From: Christensenella sp. UBA4263
Lineage (GTDB): Bacteria > Bacillota > Clostridia > Christensenellales > Aristaeellaceae
NCBI GenBank assembly: GCA_002395225.1
Contig: DGWH01000038.1
Location: forward strand, 108,207 to 127,625
Length of the DNA: 19,419 nucleotides
Reading direction: 5' to 3'
Of the stretch, positions 13,724 to 19,419 are shown piece by piece (within the stretch, counting starts at the first letter, position 1; the number at the start of each line of letters is the position of its first letter). A program made the translations under genes and the position numbers. The notes under the pieces were generated by a model. It had not been told where the DNA came from. It did no database searches and was given only the letters and a program-made list of their open reading frames with translations.

Positions 13724-15395
13724 GAAATGCTATCCGGACTGCACGCTGACGCAGGAGGAAATTGCCGGAATGCTGGAAATCCCGCCGGAGAAGTCGCTGG
13801 GGGACTATGCACTGCCCTGCTTCAAGCTTTCGCGGGTCTTCCGGAAGGCACCGCCGGAGATTGCGGCGCGTCTGTGTGAATCGGTAAAAGAACTGGACCT
13901 GTGCGGCAAGGCAGAGGCGGTTGGCGGCTATCTCAACCTCTTTCTGAACCGGGAAAACCTGGCCAGAGGGATTCTGAAGACGGTTATCGAGGCAAAGGGA
14001 CACTGGGGCGGCAGTGAAGTCGGAAAAGGAAAGACGGTCTGTCTTGACTATTCTTCCATTAATATTGCCAAGCGTTTCCATATCGGGCATCTGTCCACCA
14101 CGATGATCGGCAACAGCCTCAAGCGGATCTATGACTTCAACGGATACACCACGGTGGGAATCAACCATCTTGGCGACTGGGGAACACAGTTCGGCAAGAT
14201 GATCTGTGCGTACAAGAAGTGGGGCGACCGGGAAACGGTTGAAAAGGCCGGCGTCCAGGGAATGGTGGATCTTTATGTCCGTTTTCATAAGGAAGCGGAA
14301 ACGAATCCCGAACTCGAGGATGAGGGGCGTGCCTGGTTCAAGCGCATTGAGGATGGCGACCCGGAGGCAATGGAGATTTTCACCTGGTTTAAGGAGGTCA
14401 CCCTCCGCGATGCCCAGCGGGTGTATGATCTGCTGGGGGTCAGCTTTGACTCCTATGCCGGCGAGAGCTTCTATTCAGATAAGATGGAACCGGTGATCAG
14501 GCAGCTGAAGGAAGACGGGCTTCTGGTGGAATCACAGGGCGCGCAGGTGGTGGATCTGGAGGCATACGGCATGCCGCCGGCACTGATCATGCGTTCGGAC
14601 GGGGCGACCCTGTATATTACAAGGGATCTGGCTGCCGCCTTCTATCGGCACAATACCTATCATTTTGACAAGTGTCTCTATGTGGTGGCTTACCAGCAGA
14701 ACCTGCATTTCAAGCAGCTGTTCAAGGTGCTTGACCTGATGGGATGCGACTGGTCCAAAGGGATGGAGCATGTGGCGTTCGGGATGGTCAGCTATGAGGG
14801 ACGCGCGCTTTCCACCCGTGAGGGCTATGTGGTCTATCTGGATGAGCTGCTGCAGAAGGCAGTTGACAAGGCAAGGGAGATCATTGAAACCAAGAGTCCG
14901 AATCTTGAAAACAAGGATGAGGTGGCCAGGCAGGTTGGCATTGGCGCAGTGGTTTATTTTGACCTGCACAATGACCGCATGAAGGACATTGATTTCCGCT
15001 GGGAGCGGGCGCTCAACTTTGACGGGGAAACCGGACCGTATGTGCAGTATACCCATGCGCGCTGCTGCTCGGTCCTCCGGAAAGCGGCAGACCTCACCCT
15101 GAGCGAGCCTGACTATACGGCGGTGACGGATGATGAGGCGCAGGATGTTCTGATGAGCCTCAGCCGTTTCCCGGAGACGGTCCGCAAGGCTATGGAAAGC
15201 AATGAGCCCTCCATGATTACCAGACACACCACACAGCTGGCTCAGGCATACAACAAGTATTATTTTGAACACCGGATCATGGAAGAAAATGATCCGGCCG
15301 GCACGGCGGCCAGGCTTGAACTGACCCGCGCTGTGAAAGAGGTTATCGCAACCGGACTGTATCTGATTGGTGTTGAGGCACCTGAGCGGATGTAA
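13677..15395 (+). CDS. argS: Arginyl-tRNA synthetase
   Basis: Class I aminoacyl-tRNA synthetase charging tRNA-Arg, cytoplasmic and essential. The 572-residue protein has the normal family length. Motifs seen: the ArgRS N-terminal additional domain with KSLGDYALPCFKLSR, the HIGH motif at 135-138 (AKRFHIGHLSTT), GINHLGDWGTQFGKM, and LSTR (378-381) in place of KMSKS, as is usual in many ArgRS. The C-terminal helical domain contains YNKYYFEH. ATG 13677 is chosen over an in-frame upstream ATG (13626) because GAGAAAGGAAAG precedes it at good spacing and the upstream extension is not family-like. The gene is preceded by its own promoter and a structured leader. No terminator is seen before the downstream repeats and DUF815 gene, so they may share a transcript. 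Confidence 0.97.
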   Translation: MDMRQLTAEGLIACIKKCYPDCTLTQEEIAGMLEIPPEKSLGDYALPCFKLSRVFRKAPPEIAARLCESVKELDLCGKAEAVGGYLNLFLNRENLARGILKTVIEAKGHWGGSEVGKGKTVCLDYSSINIAKRFHIGHLSTTMIGNSLKRIYDFNGYTTVGINHLGDWGTQFGKMICAYKKWGDRETVEKAGVQGMVDLYVRFHKEAETNPELEDEGRAWFKRIEDGDPEAMEIFTWFKEVTLRDAQRVYDLLGVSFDSYAGESFYSDKMEPVIRQLKEDGLLVESQGAQVVDLEAYGMPPALIMRSDGATLYITRDLAAAFYRHNTYHFDKCLYVVAYQQNLHFKQLFKVLDLMGCDWSKGMEHVAFGMVSYEGRALSTREGYVVYLDELLQKAVDKAREIIETKSPNLENKDEVARQVGIGAVVYFDLHNDRMKDIDFRWERALNFDGETGPYVQYTHARCCSVLRKAADLTLSEPDYTAVTDDEAQDVLMSLSRFPETVRKAMESNEPSMITRHTTQLAQAYNKYYFEHRIMEENDPAGTAARLELTRAVKEVIATGLYLIGVEAPERM

Positions 15396-15409
15396 GAGGA
15401 TTTCTGGAA

Positions 15410-15590
15410 AAGGGCTCGACGCGCGGCGCCGATTTGTTGGAAATGAGCACCAAAAAAAGCAGCGGTGCCGAAGGGCTCGACGCGCAGCGTCGATCTGTCG
15501 TGGATGAGCACCAATTAAGCAGCGGTGCCGAAGGGCTCGACGCGCAGCGTCGATCTGTCGTGGATAAGCACCAATTAAGCAGCGGTGCCG
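15410..15590 (+). repeat. Tandem array of three 60-61 bp structured repeats, 5' of the DUF815 gene
   Basis: Units at 15410-15470 (61 bp, most diverged), 15471-15530 and 15531-15590 (60 bp each, differing by one base). Each begins AAGGGCTCGACG. The two regular units have a perfect GCA-triloop hairpin TCGACGC/GCGTCGA. A second stem GCACC/GGTGC encloses a loop that contains AAGCAGC in the regular units. The array sits between the argS stop and the DUF815 start, with the ribosome binding site about 20 bp beyond it. One sense frame stays open through all units (20 codons per unit). It is unrelated in sequence to the 90-bp family but built on the same plan. Confidence 0.93.
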
Positions 15591-15624
15591 AGAGACCAGG
15601 TACGTTTCGTAAAGGAGACATAGA

Positions 15625-16965
15625 ATGGATATTCAGGACATCAGGACGATACTTCTGGACTTAAACTGTATGACGGCACTCCGCTTTATGATGGAGGTGC
15701 CGACAGTGAAGGCCCTGATAGATCTGTGTGTGGCGTGTGTGGATGACCGGGTGAATGATGAGCAGCTGACAGAGGCATACTGCCGGGCGTACAATGCCTG
15801 GCTGGATACGATTGCCAGCGGACACAGCGGATTTGCTCAGGATGTGCTTGAAACCATTCTCTACACAGACAGTCCGGCGGCAAGGATCTGTGCGGGAAGC
15901 AGTGAAATCCCGTACAGCATGCTGAGCGGTCTGCGTCATGATCTGGGGGTATTGGGAAAGCTGACCCGGATTGAACCGGCTTTGTTCCTTCTGTTCTGCG
16001 AGCGGGCAGGGATGCCGGGAAAGACCGCGGTGAGGCTTCCGGTCTGGGAACCGGAGCACAGAGGAACCTCGGATGATTCCCGGACCAATGTCAATCTGGA
16101 TATGCTCACGGAAGAGGGCGTTCAGGAAGTCATCTCCTTTTTCCGGCATCAGGGAACCGGGGTGTTTGCCCAGTACGCGGCCTCTACCTGGGAACAGGGA
16201 GGACGCGGCCTGCGCGGCGTATCCGAGCCGGATCCGATTCATATGTCGGACCTGATCCTGTATGAAAAACAGCATGAGGTTCTGGTTGAAAATACCCAGC
16301 GGCTGCTTCAGGGACGCAATGCCGGGAATATCCTGTTATATGGAGATAAAGGCACGGGAAAATCCGCTTCCGTCAAGGCGCTGCTGAATGATTACTGGCA
16401 GCAGGGCCTTCGCATTGTCGAGGTCCGTCCCCAGTGCCTGACGGATCTCCCGGAGATCTTTGTCCTGCTGCGCGGGCAGCCCTGCAAGTTCATTGTGTTT
16501 GTGGATGATCTGGCGTTCAATGATTCCTGCCCGGAATATACGGCGCTGAAAACCGTGCTGGAGGGTGGACTGGAAGTCCGGCCGCAGAATGTGGTGGTCT
16601 ATGCCACCAGCAACCGCCGCAACATTGTGCGGCAGTCATTCTCGGAGCGTGAGGATGATGTCAATGCACGCGATACGCTGGAGGAGAAATTCTCACTGGC
16701 CGACCGCTTTGACCTTCGCCTGACCTTCCAGGAACCGACGCAGGATCAGTATTTCAGCATCTGTCAGAGCCTGATTGAGGGACGGAATCTGGATGTGGAC
16801 TGGGGTGAGGTGATGCCCAGGGCAAGAGCCTGGACCCTCAGCCACGGTGGACGTTCCCCGCGGGTGGCCCGGCAGTTTGTGGATGCGCTTGAAAGCGAGC
16901 TGGCCGAAAAGATGGACAGGATGAAAGAAACTGAGGATGAGACCGGGACGGTTGAGGCGGAATGA
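15625..16965 (+). CDS. DUF815-family AAA ATPase
   Basis: Predicted cytoplasmic P-loop ATPase of 446 residues in a widespread but uncharacterised family. Residues 1 to about 200 are a family-specific helical N-terminal part. Then come Walker A GDKGTGKS (240-247), Walker B FIVFVDDLAF (D294, D295), the DUF815-typical LEGGLEVRPQNVVVYATSNRRN segment with a sensor-like Asn, and a C-terminal lid with GGRSPRVARQF. The start has AAAGGAG seven bases upstream. The stop overlaps the ATG of the next gene (ATGA), so the two are translationally coupled. It follows argS by 229 bp filled mainly by the 60-bp repeats. Family assignment is firm; function is not known beyond ATP binding. Confidence 0.92.
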   Translation: MDIQDIRTILLDLNCMTALRFMMEVPTVKALIDLCVACVDDRVNDEQLTEAYCRAYNAWLDTIASGHSGFAQDVLETILYTDSPAARICAGSSEIPYSMLSGLRHDLGVLGKLTRIEPALFLLFCERAGMPGKTAVRLPVWEPEHRGTSDDSRTNVNLDMLTEEGVQEVISFFRHQGTGVFAQYAASTWEQGGRGLRGVSEPDPIHMSDLILYEKQHEVLVENTQRLLQGRNAGNILLYGDKGTGKSASVKALLNDYWQQGLRIVEVRPQCLTDLPEIFVLLRGQPCKFIVFVDDLAFNDSCPEYTALKTVLEGGLEVRPQNVVVYATSNRRNIVRQSFSEREDDVNARDTLEEKFSLADRFDLRLTFQEPTQDQYFSICQSLIEGRNLDVDWGEVMPRARAWTLSHGGRSPRVARQFVDALESELAEKMDRMKETEDETGTVEAE

Positions 16966-17558
16966 ACACGCGAAAACGACTGACGGCGGGCACCATCGTC
17001 GGGGCCCTGATCCTTCTGGTGGTTGTTCTTGCGGCAGGGGCGGCATTCTATGGATTCATGGTGTATCAGTCGGCGCCGGAGGAAGGGGCAGAGGTGCAGG
17101 AAGAGTCGGCCGGACTGGATCCGGCGGACCTCTTTCCCCGGACCTCCCCGGTCCCCGGGGAGCCGGTGCCCCGGGTGGTGCTGCGAAATGTGCAGTATGT
17201 CGGGCAGCACAGGGGAGAGGGCAGAATTCTGGATCAGGACTGCACCCAGATCGTCGATTCGTACGTAATGGAGGATGGACGGACGGTTCGGGTGATTACG
17301 GCATGGCCGCCGGCGTGGATAGAGAGCCTGGCGGGTTCCGGATGGGTTCCCCAGCTGATCACAGGCTTCAATATCGGCCAGCTGCCGGCGGTCTATTATG
17401 CCAACGGCACACAGTCCATGCTGGTTGCCAGAGAGGACCCTTTTATCTATGCAATTCAGGTGGCGGGCGAGGATACCGACGGACAGACGGTTTATGCCCT
17501 GGGGACCCTGGCTTCGATTGAAAAGGAAGAGACTGCCCAGAGTGATTCCGGACAGTAA
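16962..17558 (+). CDS. Hypothetical single-pass membrane protein coupled to the DUF815 ATPase
   Basis: A 198-residue protein whose family I do not recognise. A short basic N-terminus (MNTRKR) is followed by one hydrophobic helix (about residues 10-34), then an acidic, Pro-rich linker and a mainly beta-like domain of about 130 residues that should lie outside the cytoplasm. The hydrophobic segment could be a membrane anchor or an uncleaved signal; no lipobox is seen. Its ATG overlaps the upstream TGA (ATGA), strong evidence of co-expression with the ATPase. A possible partnership between cytoplasmic ATPase and extracytoplasmic protein is inference from the coupling only. It ends at a strong bidirectional terminator. 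Confidence 0.85.
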   Translation: MNTRKRLTAGTIVGALILLVVVLAAGAAFYGFMVYQSAPEEGAEVQEESAGLDPADLFPRTSPVPGEPVPRVVLRNVQYVGQHRGEGRILDQDCTQIVDSYVMEDGRTVRVITAWPPAWIESLAGSGWVPQLITGFNIGQLPAVYYANGTQSMLVAREDPFIYAIQVAGEDTDGQTVYALGTLASIEKEETAQSDSGQ

Positions 17559-17588
17559 AAAAGACGTTCAGTACTGAACGTCTTTTTT
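17557..17588. terminator. Bidirectional terminator between convergent genes
   Basis: 15-bp arms AAAAAAGACGTTCAG / CTGAACGTCTTTTTT with a 2-nt centre, overlapping the stop codon of the plus-strand gene. It gives a T6 run on either strand, so it can end both the DUF815 operon and eamA. Confidence 0.93.
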
Positions 17589-17600
17589 GTCTGGCGGTTA

Positions 17601-18491
17601 TTATGCCTGGCCGTGGGCGGGATGGAGCTGCGTCAGGACGATGCCCGCGACAAAGAGCAGGGTGCCGGTGATGATGTAGATGCTGACCGGTTCGTGGAAA
17701 AACAGAACGCCCCAGGCGATGGAGAAAAAGACCATGGTGCTCTGGAGGAGGGCAACCATCTGAAAGGGGACAAGGGGGATTGCCCGGGCATTCAGGTAGA
17801 AGCCGATGCCGGTGATAAAGCCGAAGAAAGCGATGGCGATGACGGCGCCGGCGGAGGGGATGCCGGCGGGCAGAACGCGTCCCTCGCCCAGAGGCACGAG
17901 GAAAGCGATGCCGGCGGCCACGGAAAACATGAAAAGGTTGCTGTCAAGGACATCAAAGTCAGCAGCTACCTTTTTCTGTGCGAGGACAAACAGACCTGCA
18001 AAGATGCCGGCAATGATGTAAAGAATGGTCAGGCGAAGGTTGCCGCTGAGCAGTGCCTCGATGGACATGCCGTTCCAGGAGATGAGGAAAATGCCGGTTA
18101 CGCAGAGCAGGACGCCGACCAGGCGCTGAGCGGTCATGCGCTCTTTGAGATAGGTGACCCCCAGGATGGTCAGCAGAATCATCTGGACCGGCTGCGTCAG
18201 GATATTGCCGTAGGAGACGCCCACGGTGAGGGCGATGTTTTCGCAGGTATAGTTGAGGAATTTGCAGACGGCGCCGCAGACGAGCCATTTCCAGTGGGTT
18301 TTGAGGGCCTGGCGGAAATCTGCACGGACAGGCTTGCGCAGGATGGACTTGAGCAGCAGAAGCCAGAAAACGCCGACAAAGAACCGGAGAAAGGTGATCA
18401 TGGATGGAGCGAAAAAAGGCTTAATCGCTTTCACACATGTGCCGCCAAAGCTGAAAAGAAGTGCAACCGTTACCAGGTAGAGGTATCCCAT
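17601..18491 (-). CDS. EamA-family (DMT superfamily) transporter
   Basis: Predicted inner-membrane carrier of 296 residues with about ten hydrophobic segments arranged as two EamA repeats. The first starts GYLYLVTVALLFSFGGTCVKA; the second, from about residue 155, includes LTILYIIAGIFAGLFVLAQKK and ends at the C-terminus. The family exports or exchanges small metabolites, often amino acids; the substrate cannot be read from sequence. The frame is open far upstream, but ATG 18491 is chosen because AAGGAGAG precedes it closely and the first membrane helix then starts at residue 2. It has its own promoter about 85 bp upstream and shares the terminator at 17557-17588. It is divergent from rpoB. 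Confidence 0.92.
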   Translation of the reverse strand: MGYLYLVTVALLFSFGGTCVKAIKPFFAPSMITFLRFFVGVFWLLLLKSILRKPVRADFRQALKTHWKWLVCGAVCKFLNYTCENIALTVGVSYGNILTQPVQMILLTILGVTYLKERMTAQRLVGVLLCVTGIFLISWNGMSIEALLSGNLRLTILYIIAGIFAGLFVLAQKKVAADFDVLDSNLFMFSVAAGIAFLVPLGEGRVLPAGIPSAGAVIAIAFFGFITGIGFYLNARAIPLVPFQMVALLQSTMVFFSIAWGVLFFHEPVSIYIITGTLLFVAGIVLTQLHPAHGQA

Positions 18492-18576
18492 TTTTGACTC
18501 TCCTTCCGAATTCCGCGCAAAGCGGGCGCAACGCAGAACAGGAATGGTTTTTCCGGTCAGTCGGTTGCTGCCGGCT

Positions 18577-18605
18577 ATTTTACCCATTTTGCACGGGAAT
18601 GACAA
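18577..18605 (-). promoter_or_regulatory. Sigma-A promoter of the EamA transporter gene
   Basis: Minus strand: TTGTCA (18600-18605), 17-bp spacer, TAAAAT (18577-18582). It leaves a leader of about 80 nt. Confidence 0.72.
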
Positions 18606-18649
18606 GATGAAAATCAGGCGGTGAAACAGGGAACCGGCAGGAACAGGAA

Positions 18650-18678
18650 AAAAGGACAGCGGTCTGCGCTGTCCTTTT
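18650..18678 (-). terminator. Terminator hairpin upstream of the eamA promoter
   Basis: 12-bp perfect arms AAAAGGACAGCG / CGCTGTCCTTTT with a 5-nt loop. On the minus strand it is followed by a T6 run, so it would stop minus-strand transcription arriving from the rpoB side. On the plus strand only TTTT follows. No minus-strand gene is visible upstream of it. Confidence 0.7.
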
Positions 18679-18732
18679 GAAACACGATAAAACTCAACAA
18701 AAATCAGCGGAAAATCTTTCACTCAAAAGTTA

Positions 18733-18761
18733 TTGACAACTCTTCAAAAATGGTGTAGAAT
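18733..18761 (+). promoter_or_regulatory. Strong sigma-A promoter of rpoB
   Basis: Consensus TTGACA (18733-18738), 17-bp spacer, TAGAAT (18756-18761), then an AT-rich start region. It is the best -35/-10 pair in the window and fits a highly expressed gene. Confidence 0.82.
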
Positions 18762-18921
18762 ACTATATTGCATTAGTATGCAAAATAGGAAATTTCTACC
18801 CGTTAACCGCTGTTTGACGCTATTTTACACGAGAAACGGTCATTTGACAATGGGTTGCGAGAAGAAAATTGAATATTGCGCATCCTTTATCCGAGAGTTC
18901 TTTCCTGCGCGGGAGGAACGG

Positions 18922-18945
18922 AGGAGATAACCGGGAGAATCTCCT
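18922..18945 (+). promoter_or_regulatory. Hairpin in the rpoB leader
   Basis: AGGAGAT (18922-18928) and ATCTCCT (18939-18945) form a 7-bp stem followed by GATTTTCCC, about 40 nt before the rpoB start. It could be a weak attenuator or a processing site; the T-run is too short to call it a terminator. Confidence 0.3.
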
Positions 18946-18985
18946 GATTTTCCCATGAATCGATAAGTTAGGGGTGATGGCATTC

Positions 18986-19419
18986 ATGGTGAATGTTCGC
19001 GATGAACGCGACGAGGCTGAAATCATGAAGTACGTCGGTGTACACGACGTGGCAATGGGAAAAGGGCGTATCAGAAAGAGCTTCGCAAGAATTGAAGAAG
19101 TAGTGGATATGCCCGATTTGATCGAAGTACAGAAAAACTCCTATCAGAAATTCCTGCAAGAGGATCTGAGAGAGGTTCTCAACGATGTCTCTCCGATCGT
19201 CGACTTTAACGGAAATCTGGAACTCGCGTTTACGGATTATTCCCTGGATCCGACTCCGAAAAACACGATTGCTGAATGCCGTGAACGTGATATGACCTAT
19301 GCCACAGCACTGAAGGTTACCGTTCAGCTGACCAACAAGGAAACCGGTGAGGTAAAGGAATCCGAGGTCTTCATGGGCGACTTCCCCCTGATGACCGAGC
19401 ATGGCACCTTCATCATCAA
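18986..19419 (+). CDS. rpoB: RNA polymerase beta subunit (N-terminal 144 residues, cut by window edge)
   Basis: Catalytic beta subunit of RNA polymerase. The visible part has the family's N-terminal signature: GKGRIRKSFARIEEVVDMPDL, LIEVQKNSYQKFL, then the beta1-lobe start (SPIVDFNGNLELAFTDY) and the typical VFMGDFPLMTEHGTFII at the right edge. It is open to the last base; full-length RpoB is over 1100 residues. The start is uncertain: ATG 18986 is chosen because AGGGGTG lies about nine bases upstream. ATG 18977 is too close to that site, and ATG 19026 would remove an acidic N-terminal extension that is not conserved. The gene has its own strong promoter and long leader, and is not preceded by rplL. 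Confidence 0.95.
   Translation, partial: MVNVRDERDEAEIMKYVGVHDVAMGKGRIRKSFARIEEVVDMPDLIEVQKNSYQKFLQEDLREVLNDVSPIVDFNGNLELAFTDYSLDPTPKNTIAECRERDMTYATALKVTVQLTNKETGEVKESEVFMGDFPLMTEHGTFII

Larger units (their letters stand above)
18492..18985. other. Divergent intergenic region between eamA and rpoB
   Basis: Contains the eamA promoter (minus), a minus-oriented terminator hairpin (18650-18678), the strong rpoB promoter (plus) and a leader of about 215 nt for rpoB. No gene is supported. In particular, rplJ and rplL are not here. Confidence 0.7.

Noticed and set aside
15410..15590. Repeat array as a CRISPR
   Set aside because: Units abut with no unique spacers, there are only three, and no cas gene is near. 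The same holds for 13146-13325.
18733..18930. 65-codon ORF before rpoB
   Set aside because: It starts inside the rpoB promoter, has no ribosome binding site and no recognisable product.

Overview
The window looks like chromosomal DNA of a Bacillota (Firmicutes) bacterium of middling GC. Evidence is strong AGGAGG/AAAGGAG ribosome binding sites, canonical sigma-A promoters, an LPxTG sortase substrate built of Cna_B domains, a BirA-type operator at bioY, and a DUF815 ATPase. Erysipelotrichales or a Clostridia lineage would fit, but the sequence does not settle it. Most of the window is housekeeping DNA. A visibly more AT-rich accessory block runs from about 4950 to 8300.

Layout. Positions 1-3836 hold a minus-strand uvrB-uvrA excision-repair operon; uvrA runs off the left edge. 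Positions 3891-4917 hold map, a type I methionine aminopeptidase with an N-terminal SEC-C zinc motif, with its own promoter and terminator. Positions 4972-7026 hold a plus-strand AAA-ATPase/PD-(D/E)XK protein and its terminator. Positions 7109-11087 hold a 1215-residue sortase-anchored adhesin with seven Cna_B-like repeats. Positions 11123-12372 hold a minus-strand DAHP synthase, the first step of aromatic amino acid synthesis. Positions 12593-13407 hold minus-strand bioY, the biotin ECF transporter S component, behind a BirA operator. Positions 13455-17558 hold plus-strand argS, a tandem repeat, a DUF815 ATPase and a coupled single-pass membrane protein. Positions 17601-18605 hold a minus-strand EamA-family exporter. 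From 18733 to the right edge is rpoB, behind its own strong promoter.

The most unusual signal is a set of structured repeats in the 5' regions of otherwise ordinary genes. A 90-bp unit occurs once before uvrA and twice in tandem before bioY, in sense orientation; each unit ends in the AAAGGAG that serves as Shine-Dalgarno for the downstream gene. A second, unrelated 60-bp unit is repeated three times before the DUF815 gene. Both families share a plan: a GCA-triloop hairpin with a CGCGCAGCG core, then a second stem-loop whose loop carries AAGCAGC. Both have lengths that are multiples of three and stay open in one sense frame. They may be mobile or expandable 5'-UTR cassettes.

Other points of note: the fourth Cna_B repeat of the adhesin has lost all three isopeptide residues that the other six keep; argS has a hairpin-rich leader with an Arg-rich upstream ORF overlapping its start; and rpoB lies next to a divergent exporter gene rather than behind rplJ-rplL.
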